A stretch of 64,000 nucleotides of DNA, taken from positions 10,769,001 through 10,833,000 of the forward strand of contig NC_134028.1 of the NCBI RefSeq assembly GCF_964204645.1. Reading direction: 5' to 3'. The notes below the pieces were generated by a model that was not told the DNA's origin, searched no databases, and saw only the letters and a list, made by a program, of their open reading frames with translations. Source of the stretch: Tubulanus polymorphus (lineage: Eukaryota; Nemertea; Palaeonemertea; Tubulaniformes; Tubulanidae). Each line of letters begins with the position of its first letter. The first letter of the stretch is position 1. Shown here in pieces: positions 1 through 64,000 of this stretch. The position numbers and the translations under genes were made by a program.

Positions 1-1418
1 GTCCTGGTTAGAATTATTAATCTATCGACGCAGTGTGGCCGCTTTCCCGCTCAATTCAAGTTCGCCTTAGTAAAACCACTGCTGAAAAAAGCCAACTCTT
101 GACAAGGAAGTGCTTGGTAACTATAGACCGGTGTCTAATTTATCATTTTTGTCAAAACTTGTCGAACGTGTTGTCGCAGTACGTCTGTACACTCGAGGAA
201 TATGTTGAGGAATGATTTATTCGATCCTCGTCAATCCGCATATCGTCAAAATCACAACACGGAGACTGTGATGCTGAGTGTTGTAGACCAGATTCTTACA
301 GCCTTGGATGCTGGTGATGAGATCATTCTTGTTCTATTAGACATGTCTGCAGCTTTCGACTGTTAACCATAAAATTCTCGGTGATCGGCTTCGATCCCGG
401 AATCGTTTGAGTGGGCCAGTGTTACGATGGTTTGGATCTTATCTGTCTGGACGTAATGTTGCGGTGTCCATAGCCAGTAGTGTTTCTGAATGTATATCGC
501 ATATTCATGGCGTACCACAAGGTTCTGTGCTGGGACCTCTTTTATTCACGGTATACACGCGTCCATTGGGGGACCCCATTGATGCCCATAGTGTATCTCG
601 TCATTAAACGTGGTGATTCAAAGTTGAAAGTTGAACAGGTAGAATCGTGTATCGTTGATGTTGGTTCCTGGTTGCATAACAGTTCTCGTGCTTTGAATGC
701 TCCTAAGACTGATATGTGCAACATAGTGTCACGTCGTAGAACAGGTTCGGTTCCATCTATTGTGATTAGTGATGTTCCAATCCTCGAGTCGGACTCAGTG
801 AGGGACCTTGGTGTCTTGATTGACAAGAACATGAATATGCAAGTGCCTATCCAATCTTTGTGTAGAGCTGCATATGCGAAGCTGTTCGGCAACTCGCGGA
901 TCCGTAAATTTTTGGATACGGCTTGCCTACAACGTTTGGTTCATGCATTTGTGAGTTAGCTTATTGATTACAACAATGGTAAACTTTATGGTCTCCCGGC
1001 AAAATAAATCGCTCAACTACAACGCGTCCAGAATTCGGCTGCACGATCGATATGTTGCAAGAGAAAGTATGATCATGTCACGCCACTGCTTATTCAATTA
1101 CATTGGTTGCCAGTCAGTGCCCATATCAAGTTCAAAATATTACTCACTGTATTCAAGTGTGTAAATGGCTTGGCACCACAGTATTTGCAGGACATTTTGA
1201 CAAGACCGGAACCAGTCCGAATTACCAGATCAGTTTATTCTGACAATTTTATGGTTCAGCGCACAAAAACTTGCCTTGGTGACAGGGCCTTTTCAGTGTG
1301 CGGCCCTAAACTGTGGAACAGTCTTCCATCGGAACTTAAGTCTGCCAAATCCGTTGACAGTTTCAAAACCATGTTAAAGTCCTGGCTGTTTAAAGAACAC
1401 TTCACCACCAAGAGATAG
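1..1418 (+). pseudogene. Decayed non-LTR retrotransposon (CR1/L2-like LINE), reverse transcriptase remnant
   Basis: Broken reading frames on the plus strand spell a LINE reverse transcriptase. In order I see FPAQFKFALVKPLLKKA and GNYRPVS-like sequence near 60-160, LLDMSAAFD near 330-360, LRWFGSYLSGR with GVPQGSVLGPLLF at about 420-545, then the C-terminal region HVTPLLIQLHWLPVSAHIKF and LGDRAFSVCGPKLWNSLP at 1070-1330. Several frameshifts and stops break the frame. The stretch after PLGDPID jumps directly past where the catalytic YADD/FADD box should be, so that box is deleted. The 5' part lies outside the window. The last open stretch ends at 1418 (FKEHFTTKR). Confidence 0.85.
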
Positions 1419-2340
1419 CGCTTTGAACACGTATATTGTGGAAAGGCGCTATAGTTAAAAGACACTATAAGTATGTATATGTGTATTTGAATTAATGCTC
1501 TACCTTTTCTTTCTACAATCATGTCTTAAGTTTATTCGCTGAAAAAGAAACGTTGCAGAGATGTACGTCTGACGATTTGAGGTAAACTGCAGTGATTCGT
1601 GATATCTAACGCATTTTTCATGTACGTAAGGTAGGAGCACAAAACAGAAAAGTCATGTATACTGATCCACAGCTAGATTTTCGTAGTATTTGAAAATATT
1701 TCGTAGTATTTAGAAATGTTCTTAATGTTGTTTCCGTATGCGTGGGGGTTACGTTAAAGCCGTCAGACAAGAACGTACTAGTAGTAAGAATTACGAAAGT
1801 TCTTGTTTGATGCTTTCATCTACCAACGCAAACCATAAATCAGTCTATAAACAACAATTCTTTCTCGGTTCTTCTGCTGTGAGATATGGCAAACATTCAG
1901 AAAATCTTTATATAAAACTTTTAAATAGTTGGAACCATATTTGGTTGGGTCGGAACAATGGAGTGTATTTATAATGAGGCTCGTGAAGGGATCACGCTGA
2001 TACTTGATGATATTCCCGGCTACTTTCCGTAAAAGGAAAAACCGGAAGTTTAGGAAGATGTGGTTGTTTTGCTTATCCTGTATTAAAATAGAATTAGTTA
2101 AATTGTAGATAAAATAATTAGTATAAGTATTTCAAATAATTTAAGAATTGATAATCAATCACAATGTATTCCGAATCGTAGTTAATTATAATAATTAAAA
2201 AAGAAACAATGAATTTGTACTGTAATTAGAAAAGAAAACAAAGTTTTGAAAAGATATTTAATTTGAGTAATCTAGATGTTGTTTAAGAACAAATTGTTAA
2301 TAATCGCTAATGTTTTAGAAAAATTAATTTGTGTTAAATG
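1419..2340. other. AT-rich stretch with no recognised gene
   Basis: Short ORFs only. I see nothing beyond a local direct repeat of TTTTCGTAGTATTT near 1678-1712. Confidence 0.5.
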
Positions 2341-2344
2341 TTAA

Positions 2345-2870
2345 AACTAGCTGTCTGAAGTTTCTGTTGTCTGTATGCGCTCGTTGGTAATTCACAGACA
2401 ATAGCTGCTCTCTCAACAACGACTAGCAAGGAGTGAGTAAATCACAACGCGTCATGACAGGAGGGTTGGAAGGAAATAGTTAGTTTAGCAAATCAGTTTT
2501 GAAAATAATTTTAGATCAGCGAATCATTAAGGCCAAATTCTATATGACCAAAACAGTAAGGTTGCTGCTCCTTGCCAAAAGTCGAGTGGGAGAGTCGGTA
2601 TTTTAAGAATGCAGATTCTTTCTATAAAAGGGACCCGCATCTTGAGAGAGCAGTCAATCGGGAGAATCTGTACCTTAGTAAGACGAGTGTCGACAGCAGG
2701 ACAGGAGAAGCTTCGGAACGATAGGGATTCATATACAATAGGGATTAGGAAAATCATTCTTTGTTCAAGGTAAATAAAATATATTATCTTCAATATTATC
2801 ATCCGGTATTTCAATTTATTCATTCGGATTTGTGCACGGACACGTTCTCTCGCCAGGGCCTTACTCAAGT
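2345..2870 (+). mobile_element. Possible solo LTR or LTR fragment
   Basis: A TATA box (TCTATAAAAGG near 2620) is followed at the right distance by an initiator-like start, and an AATAAA signal (2771-2776) follows after about 140 bp. This U3-R-U5 order suggests an LTR. I cannot fix TG...CA ends or a target duplication, and no gag-pol frame follows. Confidence 0.35.
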
Positions 2871-2999
2871 ATTTTATAGATAACGATTAAAGAGAGGATT
2901 GTGACCGGTGTATCAATACAAAAGGTAAGACCTCAAAATTGTTGTCATTTTCATGCGTACATACTTTATGGACGGCCCCTTATTCGATGAACCTTCAAC

Positions 3000-3345
3000 T
3001 TCCTTAGCAATGACCTCCTTGTACAACTATATAAGAGCCTCATGCGTCCTATACTTGAGTACGGACACACTTGTGTGACAGCATCACAAAACCCTTTGTA
3101 GTGAGGTGCAGGACGTTCAGGGAGGCAACCAGGCTGTTGGCAACCTTCAGGGATATGATGTTAACAGGATGGATTATTAAGTCGTACCCCGAAAGACTGG
3201 CGATACTGTGACTACCCACCCTTTAAAGCAACGCAGGCACAGAAGTGATATGATTGATCTCTATAAGTTTATATATGGGGATATACGATTCAGATCAACC
3301 ATACTTCGAGATCATCGGTGACCCCATAACCAGGAAGAACAGTCT
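3000..3345 (+). pseudogene. Second LINE fragment (reverse transcriptase C-terminus)
   Basis: Broken frames spell YKSLMRPILEYGHT, then REATRLLAT, SYPERLA and RHRSDMIDLYKFIYGD. This is the usual 3' end of a LINE ORF2 (YKSLVRPxLEYG ... RRGDMIxxYK). It is from a different LINE group than the copy at the left edge and ends just before a foldback element. Confidence 0.7.
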
Positions 3346-3414
3346 CAGGATCACCAAACAATACTGTAGGTTAGTCCTTCACCGCGGAACTTTCTCTTGG
3401 TGGTTGGTTAATAT

Positions 3415-4204
3415 CACTGGGGTTTGGCGATGGGCTTGGATTTTATTTCCGGGTTGTTGATAATCTCGCGCGAGAATGGTGCTAAATATGAACTGCGAAT
3501 AAATTCAAGATATCACGGAAATACCTTGTGTTTATATTGTTTATTTATCCGCTATAAAGTTTCGATAAACAATTGGTCGTTAAGAATCATTATCAGACGG
3601 TCGTCACGCTTTACTATATAAAATCACAAGGGATGAAACGCCAGGCCTCCGCTGTACTTAAATTTTCAGCCAGAAAGTTGGGACAGTCACGTGACATTCT
3701 GATGACGTCATCGCATTTAAAACTTCAACACGAAAAGTTAACATATTCACAGACCGATATCAATTGTCAGATTATAATTCATATGAAATAAATTATTTAT
3801 AAGGAATAAATTATGATGAAATATATAATTCATAGTAAAAAAATGCATTTGAATGTAAGTTATTCTCAAATATTTTTCGTATCATAGTTTCCATCTTATA
3901 TCTCAGCTTCGCGTTCAGTCAAATAAGAAGCGTTAAGTCACGTGACTGTCCCAACTTTCTGGCTGGCACAATTCTGAAGGCGTTTCATCCCTTGTGATTT
4001 TATATAGTAAAGCGTGACGACCGTCTGATAATGATTCTTAACGACCAATTGTTTATCGAAACTTTATAGCGGATAAATAAACAATATAAACACAAGGTAT
4101 TTCCGTGATATTTTGAATTTATTCGCAGTTCATATTTAGCGCCATTCTCGCGAGATTATCAACAACCCGGAAATAAAATCCAAGCCCATCGCCAAACCCC
4201 TGTG
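3415..4204. mobile_element. Foldback element, copy 1 (CACAGGGG ends)
   Basis: Two arms of about 280 bp in inverted orientation (3415-3693 and 3940-4204) surround a loop of about 245 bp. The arms share the segments around GGTTGTTGATAATCTCGCG and ATTTATCCGCTATAAAG. The right end is CCCCTGTG; the left end is degenerate (CACTGGGG). No ORF is supported. The outer arm sequence matches the copy at 50218-51342. Confidence 0.85.
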
Positions 4205-4385
4205 CTCAGGGCTGCATTCAATTTCAGCTGGGATTTCTTCAGATATAATATACTAGAAAACCATCCACACGAAAATACAACAAAAGTCTATTAGAATAAA
4301 TAGTAATTTAATTTCAGATGAAATTCACAATATATACATGTAATTGTTACATTACATAACTAACCCCAGTAAGGCTAAACAAAAA

Positions 4386-4579
4386 TGATACCTTGTTTCT
4401 CCGCAGCGGCCGGGTCATTTTTGTAAAATATGATAAAATTTATAAACAGTTCATTTCTATAGCGGCCGGGTCTGTTATGGTGAAATTGATCACGATTTTA
4501 AAAAAAGTAATGTATAGGGTAGATAGGCGGCCGGCCGGGTCAACATTTAAACTCAGCAGAGCGGAGAAACAAGGTATCA
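4386..4579. mobile_element. Small inverted-repeat element (MITE)
   Basis: Perfect 19-bp terminal inverted repeats, TGATACCTTGTTTCTCCGC, bound 194 bp. Inside are repeated CGGCCGGGTC motifs. Related pieces appear near 19410-19560 and 31975-32040. Confidence 0.75.
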
Positions 4580-5656
4580 ATTTTTTTTGGCCTAAGCTCT
4601 GGTGCATACTCGGAAGTAGAATAAAAGGTGATAGCTTGAAGGAAGTTCAGTGTAACCAGTGTAAATAAGGACCCAGTTGCAGTTTGTGAAGGAGTTAAAT
4701 AATTGTAAATTAACTACGTAATTTAAACACTAGCCTGAAAAACATAGCCTAACCGAGAACTCAGGAACTGGATCCTGGTTACTTCGTACTTGGTAATTTC
4801 TGCAGGTGAATTGAGAAACATAATGGCAAAACAGCTTGTATTACGGACAGTTTTTTTTTCCCTAGGTTGAAAGGAGGATGGTATAAAAAGCTTTCGACAA
4901 TTTTTTGAGACAAGTTTCAGTGACAAGCCAAAGGAGGAGGATGAAATAATGAAAGTAGAATTGTGCCTAAATTCTTGGAGGAGCAAAAAATGAAAATAAC
5001 ATTAAGCTTTTTTCAGGAAGGAGCAGAAAAAATAAATATAAATAAAGATAAAATATATGGATATTTCATAAGGAATCCATCTGGCCATATACGGTGGCAA
5101 ATGTATAACATTTTAATTGTTGTGGTTTGATTAAATTTCGTAAATGTTTTTCATAGTCAAGAGATTCATTTGTACAGCAGGGTCAATGAATAGAGGGTCA
5201 AATACTCGAAAACTTCATCGTAGATTGCTATGAAAATAAAAATGTTTAGGCTAATTCAGCCGCTTCCCTACCTTGTAATCTACAACAGAGTCTTTTACAG
5301 AGATCATCCTCATTCCGGAAATTCCCGGAGACGGTGTCCATAATTCAAGCTTTTTCTAAAAATGGGCCTTATTCAGAAATAAATTTCATGAAAAACTCAG
5401 CTGAGAAATTTTTTGGGGGATAATAAAGTAGGGAGTAGAAAACATAAAATACAGAATAAAAAATAAATCTTCCGAAAGTGTCATCCTATAGAAAACATAA
5501 AATGGTGATTTTCAAACTGGAAGAGTTAACTCCTAACATGATTGACACCTGAACCACCAATAGATACTGATTGCCACAGAAACCAACAGAAATCTGCATG
5601 AGATATTACTCAACATCAACAACTTTAACCGCTGATATTTTAACATGTTATATAAC
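4580..5656. other. No recognised gene (3' flank of GFAT)
   Basis: AT-rich sequence with only short, unsupported ORFs. A purine-rich stretch lies at about 4860-5050. Confidence 0.5.
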
Positions 5657-5658
5657 TA

Positions 5659-5836
5659 CAGTAGTCAACCCCGATACACCACCCATATTGGTGCAGAACA
5701 ATTTTGGCGGTATGAAGAGTATGGGGATATATTGGGGGTGTTTTATTTTGTATTTGTATTGAGACGTACATTGAGAAAACCTGGCGATGGGCAGGGGTGG
5801 CGGTACATGGGAGGGCGGTATATCGGGGGTTGACTG
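5659..5836. mobile_element. TA-flanked MITE, copy 1
   Basis: Ends CAGTAGTCAACCCC and GGGGTTGACTG (inverted), flanked by TA, as in Tc1/mariner-type elements. Internal sequence (GGTGCAGAACAATTTTGGCG) matches the copy at 36228-36404. Confidence 0.75.
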
Positions 5837-5839
5837 TAC

Positions 5840-8333
5840 TACTGTATAATATTAATTCTAATTTGTCATAGTTTCTTTGAAAAAAAAAAATTAGTTCTGT
5901 CTGAGACAGATACAGACTAGAGAACCTGCTACAGCAACAGCCAGGATACAGATAGACATCTGCCAGATACAAACAGGAGTCATTAGGCCACTTTGAAGTT
6001 GATGCATAGTTTCTCACAAAAAATTTTTGAAAATGTGACAAGGGTAGGTAAAAATATCCTTCCACTATGACGTTATTTCCATCGAAAAAATCATTACAGC
6101 CATTCGAAGAGGCTGTACAACGTTCGATTCTTTCACCACTAACACTAAGGAAATTGCATCCAGCAAACGACTCCAAAACATTGGTGTGGGCAGATTTTAA
6201 TTTTGATAAAAGAGGCGAGTTACTATTTTTCAATGCACGAGTGCGAATTCTATTTATTTCATTTCATTGGATTATTTGAGTGACACGTGCAGTTTCAGAA
6301 TTGACGAGAAACTAGGAATCAACTTTCAGTGGCCTACGATCCTGGGAGGAGCAATGTAGTTTACGAATTTGACAAGTGTAGCCTATTAGATTTTTACTTT
6401 CTACCACCTTATTGTATATATTACGTACAGAACTGCGTATATTATGGTATGAAGTTACCTTTAGACATATGCATCTGTCAGCGTTACACATTGACTAGAA
6501 TTTCAACTTATTACCGAAAGTCTTATAACCAAAGAATGATATAATAAAGTTAATTTTATGATCAACAGTGCTGAGCTCCAATATTTTCAGTACAACTATT
6601 ACAATCAAGTTTTGGTTCTTAGAATTAAGTTATGCCAAAGTACAACCAAGTATGTATTATCTCACAGTACTCACATTATTTACAGTCAACCTCGGTTAAT
6701 CAAACACCAGTTAAACCACATAAGTGCTTATTTCATATAAATTGGTCCCACTTAAAGTTATTCCCTTTAAATTTCTGTGTCTAATTCTTACCCCATAATC
6801 AGCATTTTCACTTATTCTGTCTGTACAATGGGGACCATATTCATTTGAGAAACTCTGCAAAACACTGAAACTAATCGATCAAGTCATTATCTCTGGCTTT
6901 TTTTAATAATGCTGAGTCTGTTATTCTAAGACTCTTCTCGAGTCCATAAGTTTTTTTGGTCCAGACACTAAAAGCATCCTATGCAGAAGCAGCTCTATAT
7001 GTTAATAGCAGATAGACCAGCAGAGACCAGTGTGTACTTGTAATTCTAAGACACATAATAACACATGCTGACTGTCTTAAACCTCCCACCTCTATTTAGC
7101 CTAATGATGGTGCATAGCTCAAAGGGCATATGCCATCAAAATTGTAATTACCGTGATTACTTAACCACATGGAACTTCAGCAACCTGAGATGTAACTGAT
7201 CGAAAAAAAGTTTATCTTACCCCCGGTATTAGCCGTAAATTAGTCATTTATTTATCCTTCACTTTGTGTATGTAGTTCACATACAACCCGTAGTGGCGCT
7301 ATTTATGATGTTATCTATGACAATCAACACAAGCACGTGTGTGTCCGTGTTTATCACCTCAAGTATAACAGTAGCAACAGTATACAATGGCAACAGTTTA
7401 TCAATTCAACACACTTCTAAAAGGATAAAATACCCTATGAAATTTCAAGTGAAATGACTGGAAACCGTGGAGCGCTTGTCAGAGATGACGTCAGAAATAC
7501 GCACCTGCTGACATTACAGTGAGCACTTGCTGAAATTGCCAATTTAGAAGTCATATTTCTCTGTAATGACTAAACTCAAATTCAAACCAAAAGCATATTT
7601 GATATTTGTGAATATATCACATTTGAAAATAACTTTTAAACAATATGCTATTTTTATGGCATAAACCCTTTTAGATTGCTTTCCTGTGTCCCAAGTTGTT
7701 GACGAGAGGCAATATAAACACTGGTCAATCGGATATTGTACATCTTTTAACCAGATATAGTACTGGTTTGCCCTTAAACCATTGTTATTACAGGTTTTAT
7801 ATTAAATTTTAGAATTACGGATTATCTGTTTTCCATACATCCGTATCTGTACTAAAAAGGCCTGCAGTGATACGTATTAACCGAGGTTATGAATAAACGC
7901 CACAATTTAGTGAAGTAGAATTTGCCAGTTTTAACATTAACAGATAAATCAGCAGTTGTATACCAGTTATGTACTATGTGGCTCATAATAAACATCTTAT
8001 GTAGTTTTCCTTCTGAAAAATATGTAAATGGCAAAATTATAAAATCATGTAAACATAGATATACTAATACAGGGTATATTGGAAATCAATAAAACACCAA
8101 GGGCAGATTTAGGGGCCCCCTACTTTTTGCCAAGATAACATAATAGAAAGGTAATTTTGTTTTAGAATCACTCTAAATATTCAGAAAATTTTTTTTCTTC
8201 AAATTTCCTCGAATACACTTTACACATTTGTCACATGTTGTTCGCATACTAAAATATATATACAACTTGGTCTAGTAAGTTTTGGGCAAAACTATTCTTA
8301 TTCTGGATCCGCCCTGACCACTAACCTTTTAAT
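5840..8333. other. AT-rich 3' flank of GFAT without recognised gene
   Basis: No conserved coding sequence seen. A motif TACAGTCAACCTCGGTTAATC near 6681 looks like one end of another TA-flanked MITE. The GFAT 3' UTR should occupy the upper part, but I cannot place its end securely. Confidence 0.5.
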
Positions 8334-60763
<52,430 letters not shown>

Positions 60764-61735
60764 ATTGAATTTTTAAACGGTATCGCGATCGCACTCTATC
60801 CCAATATTGTTGTCAATATTTGGTAATGAATGATGAATAGGCACTATTAATCTCAATCAACACTACACAACACAACACAACAAGCAAATTCAAGTCCTGC
60901 CACGTCCCCAGTCAAAGAAAAAATAATTCAAATCAATTTATTGAGTGACAGGAATATCAATTCAAAGAAAAATACTTTATTGACAATATTAACCGGAAAT
61001 TCAAATTCATTTATTTTTTTACGTGATATTTACAAGTCCATGATATATAAATTTGGCGATATTTAAGTATCAAAATTTGGCTATTTAGCACAAAGTATTA
61101 TTTTGTATTTTCATTTTGAAGTTTACAGTGGAGGAAAATGAGTTTCGTTGCCCAGTAGAGCATATGCGATTATTTCTGAACAATCATTATGAGTTTTCCG
61201 GTTTGCTCGGCTACCCGTACTGGCGGGGTAGTCTAGATAGGCAAATGAAAGCTCCGGTTTGCTGAACTACCCCTCTTTGCGGGGATGCGGTATGATGTTT
61301 GATCTGACAGTTTCAAGTGGTTAATGGGTGTTTCAAGTGCTTACAACGATGCTTATTACTTAATGTGGTACATGGTGGTTTAAAAAAAGATTTCATAATG
61401 ATACGCTCAAAGTATAGGCCTACCGCGTGGGCTTCGTAGAAAGACCACTGCCTGTGGCCTTCCCAAATTTTAATTGTTCTGTCCGATTTGGTTTCGTCCA
61501 ATTGAAAGACTGCCTTTTCCAGTTAGGGCATTTTTGGATCACATCACTCAGGAAATGACTTACGCTTTTGGGCCCTTTCGTCGGTCCCACGTGTTTCATT
61601 TGAGCTATAGACCACATGGTGACACCATGATGGTCAGAAACTGACCAATTGAGATATTCCCGAGTCTGAACACCTGACTGCGAATTTCGGAAATTTATCA
61701 AGTCATGTTTGTTTTCAAACTACCGAGGTATCATC
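60764..61735. other. Presumed 5' flank of GFAT, no recognised gene
   Basis: If exon 1 is right, the GFAT 5' UTR and promoter lie at the start of this stretch, which includes CGATCGCGATACCG on the minus strand. The minus-strand frames at 61313-61701 (for example CPNWKRQSFNWTKP) are unidentified. CCGGTTTGCT recurs at 61199 and 61253. Confidence 0.4.
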
Positions 61736-61737
61736 AT

Positions 61738-62135
61738 TGCAAATTCATAAATTGACCATCACTGACCACCACTGACCAATTCAAACTTCTCGAATATGAG
61801 TTCGATATACCGCGTTATGGTGTCAAACTAGAAAGGATTCGCCATAGATATTGAGAATTCATAAATTTACCATCACTGACCACCACTGACCAATTCAAAC
61901 TTCTCGAATATGAGAACGATATACTGCGTTATGGTGTCAAACTAGAAAGGATTCGCCATTGAAAATTCATGAATTGACCATCACTGACCACCACTGACCA
62001 ATTGAAACCTCTCGAATGTAAGAAAGATATACCGGTACCGCATTTGGTGTGAAACTAGAAAGCATTTTCCCCATTAGAATTCATAAATTGACCACCATCA
62101 CTGACCACCACTGCCCAAGTGAAACTTCTCGAATA
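61738..62135. repeat. Tandem repeat, about 3.3 copies of a 105-120-bp unit
   Basis: Each unit carries AATTCATAAATTGACCATCA, CTGACCACCACTGACCAATT and ACTTCTCGAATATGAG, then GGTGTCAAACTAGAAAG. Units start near 61740, 61856, 61962 and 62081 and become more diverged to the right. Confidence 0.85.
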
Positions 62136-64000
62136 TCGTCGAATTCGAAATTGGTTGTCGTCGTATTGTTATTTCTAGAGACCAGCAGTATGTTTTGCTA
62201 CTGTTTCTGAATGGCGTTGACATGATGGAAATATATTACTCCTAAATAGGTTACACATCTGGATCACAGCACCTCACTTGCCGCAGTGCGTAATTTTGAC
62301 TGCATAGTAATGCTAATACATAAACTTTTTTACTACTTGACTCAAAGCTTGACGCGAATCATCTGAACAGTACTGCGTTTGAAAACGAATAGAAAATGTT
62401 TGCGAGAAGCACCTGCAAATAAGTTATGATAAGATTTAATCTATGGTTAATCGATGCTTAAAAAAACAATTAAATCACAGGCAAGATGACTAACAACCGT
62501 CTTTCAACCAATCAGCGCGATGCCAATTAATTAAATCATTAAACGCATTAGGCTCCTAATATTTGTAATCATTTGTCGTTCTTTAAACTTGGCCACTTTT
62601 GTTTCAGAAAACCGCGTACTATAGTGGTCACCAAGGCATTAAAAAAGTTTTGAAAATTCGATGGTAACGATTTGTCCGTCAAAAAACTGTTTCGTTAATA
62701 TTTCAAGTTTTTTTTTAAACTCTTGTACAGAATTCACTATATGAAAAGTGTTCATAGGAATTGAAATTCGGTGTGATATCAGTCACCTGTTACCCCTTTT
62801 TCATTGTCAGTTCTTTATTGCACTATCATGCGCTCTTCTAAAATAGAAAAGAACACGTGTGTTTCGTTATAAACAAGGTTAAATTCCAAACGCACATGAA
62901 ATATCACACAATATACACATCTAGCATTTTCTCTAACTAGGCCCTTTCCAAATGGCAATTGTTTAGTTTTTTAACGGCCGACATTCAGAAGCACCTAAAA
63001 ACCAGTGGTAGCGCTTGAGATTTTCAGTGTAGGTCACATCTCACATCGACTCGGCTCGCAGTCGGTTCGTTTAATGGGAACACATCTGGTTGACACTAGT
63101 TTCACAGTTGACGAAATCAGAAAACTTTTTTTCAAATGCCTTTGATAACATCTTAAACATAGTATTCTTCTTAATTACATTTCGTTGATTCCATAGATAT
63201 GTTTTTATGAAAATTGCTCCAGTTATAACGGATTCAAACATACATGTGAAATCATTATTTTCAAAATATTCAATTTTCTCCGCTTTTGAAGAAATTCTGA
63301 CACAATATCATCTCCACTCGACACATGATTTTACTTCGGCGCCTTTAAGGGAGTGTCCCTTAAAGTTGAGTTCTTACTTAGTCAAACAAGGAGATATGCC
63401 TGATTCCTTTTTAAAATTTAGATTTCGACAGATATCATCAATTTACTAGAAAGGGACAGCAGCGTTCGGTCATCCACGAAAAATACCTAAAATGCAGTCC
63501 TAGGGTTATGGAAAAACAGGACACGAAACATACAGAAAAATCCTTTGTTTGGTTGACTGAAATTATTATTGAACTCTTAAATAGCGACATTCAGAGAAAC
63601 AAAAACATAAGAATATAATCTCGCCCACCCGTTAAAAAACATAACGTAATGATATGAGGCCATGTGTCATCTTTAATTGAAATCACATTATATTCATTCT
63701 CATGCGAGGACGGGTCTCCAAATTCATAGGATAAGGAGAATAATGGTTTGAATGATGAATACAACTGATAAAGCGCCAATTTCACTGATTCTTATATAAA
63801 TGCTCAAAGGCGCTTTACAGTAATCGAGTAAACAGGGCGTTTTTAGGAGTCTTTTGAATTTGAATTCAAATCGGGTGTTCATGACGACTATAGGCGCTTT
63901 AAAGCCGCGGACACACTGGGTGATTTCGTCGGCGACGAAATCGGCAAACAGCGCCGCTTATTTTGAAACGACCAGCTGCTAGCGCCACCTTTAATAAATC
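62136..64000. other. No recognised gene
   Basis: Short ORFs only. The last 100 bases contain GCGGACACACTGGGTGATTT and the palindrome GATTTCGTCGGCGACGAAATC, which look like the start of another inverted-repeat element cut by the window edge. Confidence 0.45.

Noticed and set aside
5640-6233. 197-codon minus-strand ORF, and the overlapping plus-strand ORF 6067-6279
   Set aside because: The C-terminal third reads through a MITE, no family is recognisable and no splice or codon evidence favours either strand.

Overview
The window is eukaryotic and looks like a marine invertebrate nuclear genome. It is AT-rich, its one host gene is cut into small exons with canonical GT-AG introns, and the introns are packed with nested transposable elements. 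The dominant repeat has a palindromic end (AACAAGAGGCCCAYGGGCC), tandem internal units of about 165 bp and a hairpin 3' end (GTCCCAAGTGGGCTAA). It recalls the 'pearl'/Helitron-like elements known from molluscs and other invertebrates, so a lophotrochozoan is my best guess. That guess is inference.

Host gene. One conserved gene fills most of the window on the minus strand: glutamine:fructose-6-phosphate amidotransferase (GFAT), the first and rate-limiting enzyme of the hexosamine pathway. I assembled 18 exons by splice sites and phase: a micro-exon ATG TGT G at 60757-60763, then 17 exons from 39588 down to the stop at 8334. They encode about 691 residues, close to the 681-699 of vertebrate GFAT, with no frame break. 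The N-terminal Cys2 glutaminase nucleophile, the HTRWATHG motif, both sugar-isomerase domains and the isomerase residues equivalent to E. coli GlmS Glu488, His504 and Lys603 are all present.

Layout. 1-1420: a decayed CR1/L2-like LINE. 2340-4580: an LTR-like block, a second LINE scrap, a foldback element and a small inverted-repeat element. 4580-8333: the 3' flank of GFAT. 8334-39588: exons 18 to 2, their introns filled with Helitron-like copies, TIR elements, a piggyBac-like TTAA element and long interspersed repeats. 39589-60756: intron 1 of about 21 kb, containing a cluster of Helitron-like repeats (39.8-47.9 kb, itself hit by a TIR element and a 700-bp solo LTR), foldback elements and an 8-kb transposon. 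60764-64000: the presumed 5' flank of GFAT, with a tandem repeat and no recognised gene.

Most interesting object. At 52323-60339 an insertion of about 8.0 kb sits inside a foldback element and splits one arm exactly, with an 8-bp duplication CCCTCGAT on both sides. It carries a large two-frame transposase-like gene on the minus strand: a possible helix-turn-helix, a leucine-heptad coiled coil, an RNase-H-like core with a CxxH motif and an SGERNFA motif. Dense degenerate minisatellites flank the gene, one of them full of TTTGAATTA/TAATTCAAA hairpins. Its features recall hAT elements, but I do not recognise the family.
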